A DNA stretch of 10,800 bases, taken from Chloroflexota bacterium (lineage in GTDB: Bacteria; Chloroflexota; Limnocylindria; Limnocylindrales; CSP1-4). Under the pieces are notes generated by a model. It saw only the letters and a list, made by a program, of their open reading frames with translations. It was not told the DNA's origin and did not search any database. Made by a program: the position numbers and the translations under genes. Below, piece by piece: positions 6,453 to 10,800 of this stretch. How positions within the stretch are numbered: position 1 is the stretch's first letter; every line of letters begins with the position of its first letter. The stretch covers positions 1 to 10,800 of the forward strand of contig DAIDTV010000034.1 in assembly GCA_027457005.1 (NCBI GenBank). The letters are read 5' to 3'.

Positions 6453-7025
6453 ATGGCCGGACCGCTGTCGGTCGCAGCCCTGGCGGTGGTGCTGGCCGCG
6501 ATCGTGGCCCTGGTCGTGACGCTCACCACGTACAACGCGGTGATCGCCATGCAGCGGCGCGTGGACAAGGCGTGGGCCAACGTCGACGTTGCGCTCAAGC
6601 AGCGCCATGACGAGCTGCCCAACCTGATCGCGGCCGTGCGCGGCGGCATGTCGTTCGAGCAGACGGTGCTGGAGGACCTGACGACGGCGCGGGCGGCATA
6701 CGCGCCCGAGGCGCCTCCCTCCCGCCAGGCTGCCACGTCCGACGCCACCAGCGCGGCGGTCCGGTCGCTGTTCGCCGTGGTCGAGCGCTACCCGCAGCTG
6801 CGCGCTCACGAGAACGTGATGGCGCTGCAGCAGGAAGTCGAACGGCTCGAGGGGCTGATCGCGACCCGCCGCGAGCTCTACAACGACAGCGTGTACCTGT
6901 ACAACGCCACCATCCGGCAGCTTCCCGCCGTGCTGCTCGCCGGCGTGCTGGGCTGGGGGCCGCGCGAGTTCTTCCGGGCGGAAGGTCCGGACCGGTCGCC
7001 GGTCGCGGTGTCGATCGCCGGCTGA
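6453..7025 (+). CDS. lemA: LemA family membrane protein
   Basis: 190 residues. An N-terminal membrane helix (about 5-25) is followed by the LemA four-helix domain: TYNAVIAMQRRVDKAWANVD (26-45), VALKQRHDELPNLIAAV (46-62), the middle helix with ERYPQLRAHENVMALQQEVERLE, then RRELYNDSVYLYNATIRQLP (139-158) and the C-terminal FF pair (173-174). Length and the paired YN motifs fit the family well. LemA function is unsettled; it is often encoded beside membrane or TPM proteins and, as here, GIDE proteins. The start at 6453 was preferred over the in-frame ATG at 6375, which lies inside the upstream gene. Only a weak GGGGCGG (6439-6445) could serve as a ribosome binding site, so translation may be coupled to the upstream gene. 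Confidence 0.93.
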   Translation: MAGPLSVAALAVVLAAIVALVVTLTTYNAVIAMQRRVDKAWANVDVALKQRHDELPNLIAAVRGGMSFEQTVLEDLTTARAAYAPEAPPSRQAATSDATSAAVRSLFAVVERYPQLRAHENVMALQQEVERLEGLIATRRELYNDSVYLYNATIRQLPAVLLAGVLGWGPREFFRAEGPDRSPVAVSIAG

Positions 7026-7072
7026 CGGCGGGCTGCCCCGCTGCGGCGGGTACCCGGCGAAGGCAATCCGCA

Positions 7073-7107
7073 GGTGGGGTCGCGGCGTCACGGGTGGGGT
7101 CGCGGCG
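7073..7107 (+). repeat. 15-bp direct repeat, 20-bp period
   Basis: GGTGGGGTCGCGGCG occurs at 7073-7087 and again, exactly, at 7093-7107, in the convergent gap between lemA and the DUF72 gene. The second copy runs into the hairpin at 7101-7128. The 215-bp gap (7026-7240) shows no convincing gene. Confidence 0.6.
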
Positions 7108-7128
7108 GGAAGTGCCCGTCCCGCCGCG
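7101..7128. terminator. Strong convergent hairpin, possible bidirectional terminator
   Basis: Perfect 10-bp inverted repeat (CGCGGCGGGA / TCCCGCCGCG) with an 8-nt loop, between two genes that face each other. Position and stability fit a terminator serving both, but no U-tract follows on either strand, so Rho-independent function is uncertain. Confidence 0.45.
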
Positions 7129-7240
7129 GTACCCATGCGGGTGTGCCCTGGAGTGCCGCCACCAGAGTCGACGACTGCGCCGCCCCACCGAAGGGCCAAC
7201 GGTCCTGCCCGGCCGGGTCCAAATGACGCCGGGGCCCTGC

Positions 7241-8251
7241 TCAGTCGAGTCGGACGTCCCGCAGCAGCGCGGCGATCTCCCGTGCGTTGGTCGTGCCGTA
7301 GTTGGCGAAGCAGTTGTTCAGCAGGACGTGCGTCTCGCGCGCGGCCGTGGCCGCCTCCCGGATGCGCGGGACCCACTCGGCGAGCTCGGCCCGGCTGTAC
7401 AGGTAGCGGAAGCGCTCCACGGTCGGGATGCCCGCCGCTTCCCACGTCTCCGCTCGCCGGCCGTGGAACCGCACGATCGCCAGGTCCGGCGATGTGACCG
7501 CCACGACCGGCGGCATGCTGCTGGGCAGCCCCTGCGGCCCGTCCACCATCACGTACGGGAGCGCGTGGTCGGCGAGGAAGCGGAGCGTCCGCTCGGCGTT
7601 CTTCTCGTTGAGCCACGAGGCGCTGCGGAACTCGACGGCGCAGGCAAGGCCGCCGAGCCGCTCCCGCGCCTCGAGAATTCCGTCGCGTGCCTCGGACGAG
7701 GGGAACACCCAGCGCGGGTACTGCAGCAGCACCGATCCGAGCTGACCGGAGGCGCGCAGTGGCTCGATGCCCTCCGCGAACAGGCGCCAGGCCTCGTCGA
7801 GCAGCTCGGGGGGAAGATCCTTGCCGTAGAGGCGGGGCTTCACGGCCAGGTCCGCGGGCAGCGCGTCACGGATCGCCTTCGGCAGCCGGCGGGTCTCCGT
7901 CGGCTGGCCGGTCATCAGCGCGTGTGCCTTCACGTCGAACGTGAAATCGGGAGGCGTGCGGCGCACCCACAGCTCCGACGTCGCCCGCGACGGCAGCGCG
8001 TAGTAGGTCGCGTCGACCTCCACGATCGGGAACTGGTGCGCGTAGAAGGTGAGGCGATCCTCGGCGGTACGCGCGTCGATCGGGTAGAAGACGCCCGTGG
8101 CCGTCATGGTCGGATCCGTCCACGACGCAGTTCCCACGCGGATCCATCCACCTGACGGGGCCGCGATCGACTGGGATGCGGCGTCCTCGAGCGCGGCGCC
8201 ACGCCCGGCGGCGTCCGCGACGCCCGGATCGTGGGGTCCGCCGTACGGCAT
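7241..8251 (-). CDS. DUF72 (YecE/UPF0759-type) family protein
   Basis: 336 residues from the chosen ATG; a TIM-barrel-like cytoplasmic protein of a widespread family without an agreed function. Conserved marks in order are WIRVGTASW (36-44), EVDATYY (78-84), FDVKAHALMTG (105-115), LLQYPRW (175-181), AVEFRSASW (205-213), VRFHGR (260-265), HVLLNNCFANYG (308-319) and the closing NA at 322-323. All family signatures are present, so it looks intact. The start is uncertain: the ATG at 8251 has no Shine-Dalgarno sequence, leaving about 35 unconserved residues ahead of the domain. A longer frame from a TTG at 8362 adds 37 more, and those look non-coding. It faces the GIDE-lemA operon and diverges from the GlsB-type gene. 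No neighbour suggests its role. Confidence 0.88.
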   Translation of the reverse strand: MPYGGPHDPGVADAAGRGAALEDAASQSIAAPSGGWIRVGTASWTDPTMTATGVFYPIDARTAEDRLTFYAHQFPIVEVDATYYALPSRATSELWVRRTPPDFTFDVKAHALMTGQPTETRRLPKAIRDALPADLAVKPRLYGKDLPPELLDEAWRLFAEGIEPLRASGQLGSVLLQYPRWVFPSSEARDGILEARERLGGLACAVEFRSASWLNEKNAERTLRFLADHALPYVMVDGPQGLPSSMPPVVAVTSPDLAIVRFHGRRAETWEAAGIPTVERFRYLYSRAELAEWVPRIREAATAARETHVLLNNCFANYGTTNAREIAALLRDVRLD

Positions 8252-8451
8252 CGGCCGCGCGCGCTCGCGACCCGCCGCGGTGTCAGTACCGGCGCGCGTC
8301 GCCCTCGGCCTCCGTGGTCCCGTCACGAAGGGATGGTCTCGCGACCCGTGCCCTGAATGCAAGCTTCACGGCACATGCTGTAGTCCCCCTGCCGTCCGGG
8401 ACGGCGATCCTTGTACCCGGCCCGCAGCGCACGGAATGGAGGGGAGACTGC
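8252..8451. promoter_or_regulatory. Divergent DUF72 / GlsB-type intergenic region with a 15-bp palindrome
   Basis: 200 bp without a supported gene. It contains GCCGTCC-G-GGACGGC at 8391-8405, a perfect 7-bp inverted repeat with a single central base, 46 bp before the GlsB-type start. A GGAGGGGAG ribosome binding site lies at 8438-8446. The palindrome could be an operator for the small membrane protein gene. No convincing -35/-10 pair was found on either strand. Confidence 0.35.
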
Positions 8452-8715
8452 ATGGGCATCATCGCCTGGATCGTCCTCGGCGCGATCGCCGGGTTCATCG
8501 CCAACGTGATCATCGGATCCAGCGAGGGCGTCATCGGGACGATTGTCATCGGGATCGTAGGCGCGATCGTCGGTGGCCTCGTCGCGTCGGTGCTGGGGTT
8601 CGGCACCGTCACCGGGCTCAACATCGGGAGCGTCGTGATCGCGGTGATCGGCGCGATCATCGTCGTCGCGGTCTACCGTGCCGTCTCCGGGCGCCGGTCC
8701 GGGGCTGCCACCTGA
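8452..8715 (+). CDS. GlsB/YeaQ/YmgE-type small membrane protein
   Basis: 87 residues, nearly all hydrophobic, with three membrane helices at about 2-20, 28-49 and 57-76 and a basic tail (VYRAVSGRRSG). It opens with MGIIAWIVLGAIAGFIANVI, and Gly-rich helix turns (GTIVIGIVGAIVGG) follow, as in the transglycosylase-associated / GlsB-YeaQ-YmgE family. Its members are often stress-induced, but their mechanism is unknown. The ATG at 8452 has GGAGGGGAG at 8438-8446. The larger frame that extends upstream has no family similarity and no ribosome site. The gene converges on the orphan kinase gene, with only 9 bp between the two stop codons and no room for a terminator. Transcription past either end would therefore be antisense to the other. 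Confidence 0.9.
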   Translation: MGIIAWIVLGAIAGFIANVIIGSSEGVIGTIVIGIVGAIVGGLVASVLGFGTVTGLNIGSVVIAVIGAIIVVAVYRAVSGRRSGAAT

Positions 8716-8724
8716 CCTCGCTGG

Positions 8725-10560
8725 TCAGGCTTCCTCGGCGGGCTCGGCCGGGATCGTGAAGACGAAGGCCGCTCCGTCGCCGGGGTGTTCCACGACGATC
8801 GAACCGCCCATCGCCTGCAGCAATCCGCGCGCGACGTTGAGCCCGAGCCCGGTCCCGCCGTTCGCCGCTCCGGTCGCGAACCGATCGAAGAGGCGCTCGC
8901 GCGCGATCTCCGACACGCCCGGTCCGTGGTCGCGGACGGCCACCACGAGCCGGTCGACCACGGATGGGCCGCTCGGCGACTGGCCCCCGGTGCCCTCGCC
9001 CGCGTGGTCCCCGGCGCGCGCCGCCGCGCCGTCGCCCGCGTGCTCCACGCGGATCCCCACCTCGATCGGCTGGCCACCGCCGTGCTTGACCGCGTTGTCC
9101 AGCAGCGCCCAGACCACCTGGTCGACCCAGTCCCGGTCGGCGAGGGCCAGCCAGCCGGCCGAATCGTCCTGGAGTGAGAACGGCACCTCATCATGCCCGA
9201 GGCTCTCCCATGCCCGGCGGATCATCGGCGCCAGTGCCACCACCTCCTCGCGTGGATGGAGGATCCCCGCCTCCAGGCGCGAGACGGTCAGCAGCTGCGC
9301 CACCAGCCTGGTCAGCCGATCGGTCTGCTCGACGATGATCCGGAGCGCGGGATCGTGGTCACGCGCCTCGAGCCGCTCGGCGAAGGCACGGATGCTGGTG
9401 AGCGGGGTCTGCAGGTTGTGGCTGACGCCCCTGAGGAACTCGCTCTTGAGCTCGGACAGGGAGCTCACGGCGGTGTAGAGCTCTGCGTTGCGCACGGCGG
9501 CCGCGAGCTGGCTGCCGAACAGCGCGAGCAGGTCGGCATCGGCCGGGCCCCAGTCGCGCATCGGCGGGACCACGGCGCTGAGCCAGCCGACCTGGTCGTC
9601 CCCGAGCCGCAGCGGCGTGACGATCGTCCACGCCTCGCCTGGGACCCGCTCGTCCGACTGGGGAACAGCCGGCGCGCCGGTAGCCCCGTCCGCGTCGTTC
9701 GCCCCTGCAGCGCCGCTCACTCCGGCCGCGCGACTCGCGCCATCCGAGTCGCCCGCCAGCACGACCTTGACCGCCCGAAACCCGAACGCGCTCGTGGCCG
9801 ACTGCTCCGCCGCCGCAACCAGCGGCCCGATCCCCTCGCGCGGAGGCAGCGCCGCAAGCGCCTCGAGCACCTGGTGCAGCGACTCGTTCCGGGCGGCCAG
9901 CGCAGCCGCGAGCCGGTTGTGGCTCTCCGCCAGCCGCCCCAGCTCGTCGTCGGCAGGTGCCACGATCCGCGCGGAGAGGTCGCCGGCCTGCAGCCGGTCC
10001 AGGGTGATGGTCAGCTCGCGCATCTGGTGGATCAGGCCGCGGGCGAGCACGAAGCTGAGGAACACCGCCCAAAGGATCGTTATCGCCAGGGCCGCCGCGA
10101 GGACGACTCCCACGTCGGGCGTCCCACCGAGCGGCTGGGCCAGCGCCAGGTAGCCGATAGGCTGACCGGACGAGCCCAGGAGCGGCACCACCGCCGCAAC
10201 GGTCCCGGCGACGCTGGTGGCGAACCCGTCGGAAGCGGACGCGGCCGCTCCCGGCGCTGCCGGCAGCGCGTCGATGGCGTCCGGACCGGCCTGGGCCCGC
10301 ACCGCCCCGTCGAGCCCGAAGACGGTCACGCTTCCGCCGGTGAGGGCGGCCAGCCGTGCGGCGGTCAAGGGATCGGGAGCCTGGAGGCGGGGCAGGTCGG
10401 CCGCCGCCAGTCGCACCAGGTTGAGCGTTGCCGCCTGCTGCTGCTCGGTGGCGGAGGTCGAGGAACGCCAGACCGCCACCACGCCGAACACCAGCACGGG
10501 GAGCAGCGCCACCGTCGCCAGCGCGAGGAAGACGCGGGTGCGGAGGGAGACCCGGCTCAC
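8725..10560 (-). CDS. Orphan sensor histidine kinase (HAMP-GAF-HisKA-HATPase) with His-Asn H-box
   Basis: 611 residues. TM1 at about 9-30; an extracytoplasmic domain 31-150 (weak, dCache/sCache-like size, with VTVFGLDGAVRA); TM2 at about 150-172; HAMP at about 173-225 (LDRLQAGDLSARI, DDELGRLAESHN); and a GAF-like domain at about 235-365. HisKA has ELKSEFLRGVSHNLQTPLTS, phospho-acceptor His381. HATPase_c has the N-box LLDNAVKHG (487-494), G1 DHGPGVS (544-550) and G2 GGTGLGLNVARGLLQAMGG (568-586). The residue after the His is Asn382 instead of the usual Glu/Asp. Ala/Gly-rich inserts break the GAF (270-305) and ATPase (507-533) domains. A stop lies six codons upstream of the GTG start at 10560, which is followed directly by TM1, so the start is well fixed. 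No partner regulator is in the window. Signal unknown. Confidence 0.9.
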   Translation of the reverse strand: MSRVSLRTRVFLALATVALLPVLVFGVVAVWRSSTSATEQQQAATLNLVRLAAADLPRLQAPDPLTAARLAALTGGSVTVFGLDGAVRAQAGPDAIDALPAAPGAAASASDGFATSVAGTVAAVVPLLGSSGQPIGYLALAQPLGGTPDVGVVLAAALAITILWAVFLSFVLARGLIHQMRELTITLDRLQAGDLSARIVAPADDELGRLAESHNRLAAALAARNESLHQVLEALAALPPREGIGPLVAAAEQSATSAFGFRAVKVVLAGDSDGASRAAGVSGAAGANDADGATGAPAVPQSDERVPGEAWTIVTPLRLGDDQVGWLSAVVPPMRDWGPADADLLALFGSQLAAAVRNAELYTAVSSLSELKSEFLRGVSHNLQTPLTSIRAFAERLEARDHDPALRIIVEQTDRLTRLVAQLLTVSRLEAGILHPREEVVALAPMIRRAWESLGHDEVPFSLQDDSAGWLALADRDWVDQVVWALLDNAVKHGGGQPIEVGIRVEHAGDGAAARAGDHAGEGTGGQSPSGPSVVDRLVVAVRDHGPGVSEIARERLFDRFATGAANGGTGLGLNVARGLLQAMGGSIVVEHPGDGAAFVFTIPAEPAEEA

Positions 10561-10569
10561 GGTAGGTCG

Positions 10570-10575
10570 AGCATA
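10570..10575 (-). promoter_or_regulatory. Possible -10 element for a leaderless kinase transcript
   Basis: TATGCT on the minus strand, 9 nt before the GTG at 10560. No Shine-Dalgarno sequence exists in the short gap, and an in-frame stop (TGA at 10578-10576) leaves this GTG as the earliest start. It resembles the TACCAT and TACGAT elements before two other genes here, but the spacing is longer. Confidence 0.35.
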
Positions 10576-10603
10576 TCAGCGGCGCGCGTACGAGGAAGCG
10601 CAA

Positions 10604-10768
10604 TCATGCCTGTGCGCGGCGTATCCATTCGAACGGGTCCCACGGCCGGTGTCGCTGATGGCGCAGGGACGGTCTGTCGCGGCGTTTGTGGACAGCGAGC
10701 CCGGCGCAGCGAGGATGGACGACCTGTATGGCACGCCTCCAGACCACGTCGCCCTGGAGGGCGCTCAT
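10604..10768 (-). pseudogene. Decayed N-terminal fragment of an IS110-family transposase
   Basis: A 54-codon frame from an ATG at 10768 encodes QVVHPRCAGLAVHK at residues 15-28, the hallmark start of IS110-family DEDD transposases (usually ...CAGLDVHK). The first catalytic Asp is replaced by Ala25 (codon 10696-10694), and after Lys28 the similarity ends; intact proteins run to 300-400 residues. The +1 frame just after this point reads CAISDTGRGTRS, which could be the normal continuation after a frameshift. It is therefore a broken relic, 44 bp upstream of the kinase start. On the same strand 10800-10765 is open and stops in an ATGA overlap with this frame, but is too short to assign. IS110 elements carry a bridge-RNA region near one end; none can be recognised here. 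Confidence 0.65.
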
Positions 10769-10800
10769 CCGAACAGAGAGTGCCTCGCGTGCTCCTCGAT

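Noticed and set aside
4917..7616. 899-codon minus-strand frame
   Set aside because: Overlaps phoR, the GIDE gene and lemA in antisense; low-complexity Arg/Pro/Gly composition typical of shadow frames.
7094..8155. 353-codon plus-strand frame
   Set aside because: Antisense to the DUF72 gene, which has all family motifs.
8252..8362. TTG at 8362 (or GTG at 8326) as DUF72 start
   Set aside because: No ribosome site, residues rich in Arg/Gly/His without similarity, and the family normally begins close to the VGTASW motif. The ATG at 8251 is closer, though not proven.
8324..8376. 17-codon minus-strand frame from an ATG at 8376
   Set aside because: No ribosome site, no similarity, and too short to support.
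8097..8759. 220-codon plus-strand frame over the GlsB-type gene
   Set aside because: A different frame from the hydrophobic 87-residue protein that has a good ribosome site; Arg/His-rich and without motifs.
1..10800. CRISPR array, tRNA, rRNA, riboswitch
   Set aside because: No regularly spaced repeats beyond the single 15-bp pair, no cloverleaf or conserved rRNA stretch, and no recognisable riboswitch core seen by eye on either strand.

Overview
The window is very GC-rich (roughly 70 % by eye). Reading frames are heavily biased to G/C third positions, which produces long spurious antisense frames, and proteins carry Ala/Gly/Pro-rich linkers. Several genes appear to start without a leader, from a TANNNT hexamer a few bases before the start codon. 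Together with the PstS lipoprotein, PhoB/PhoR-type pair, GIDE-LemA pair and IS110 relic, this suggests a high-GC Chloroflexota (Limnocylindria-like) or an actinobacterium. I cannot decide between them from sequence alone.

Left third (1-5263): a phosphate-starvation locus. Leftward-reading pstS and the start of pstC are separated by a perfect 10-bp stem-loop. The transporter operon presumably continues (pstA, pstB, phoU) beyond position 1. Divergently, rightward, lie an Ppx/GppA-family gene with a substituted first phosphate-loop motif, a PhoB/PhoP-type response regulator with an unusually long interdomain linker, and a PhoR-type histidine kinase. The 280-bp divergent region between pstS and the Ppx-like gene holds an 11-bp-phased motif on the pstS strand that could be a Pho box. 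The likely logic is that PhoR and the regulator sense phosphate limitation and control the Pst importer, while the Ppx-like protein ties in polyphosphate or (p)ppGpp.

Middle (5264-8251): a two-gene rightward operon encoding a GIDE-type membrane protein and a LemA protein, ending in a convergent intergenic region with a direct repeat and a strong hairpin. It faces a leftward DUF72 (YecE-type) gene.

Right third (8252-10800): a small GlsB/YeaQ/YmgE-type three-helix membrane protein (rightward) converges with only 9 bp to spare on a leftward orphan sensor histidine kinase (HAMP-GAF-HisKA-HATPase) whose H-box reads His-Asn instead of His-Glu. Just upstream of that kinase is a decayed N-terminal fragment of an IS110-family transposase, lacking its first catalytic Asp.

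No tRNA, rRNA, CRISPR array or intact mobile element was seen. Nothing here is clearly a new system. The items most worth a second look are the degenerate Ppx, the leaderless promoters, the possible Pho box, the variant kinase and the IS110 relic.
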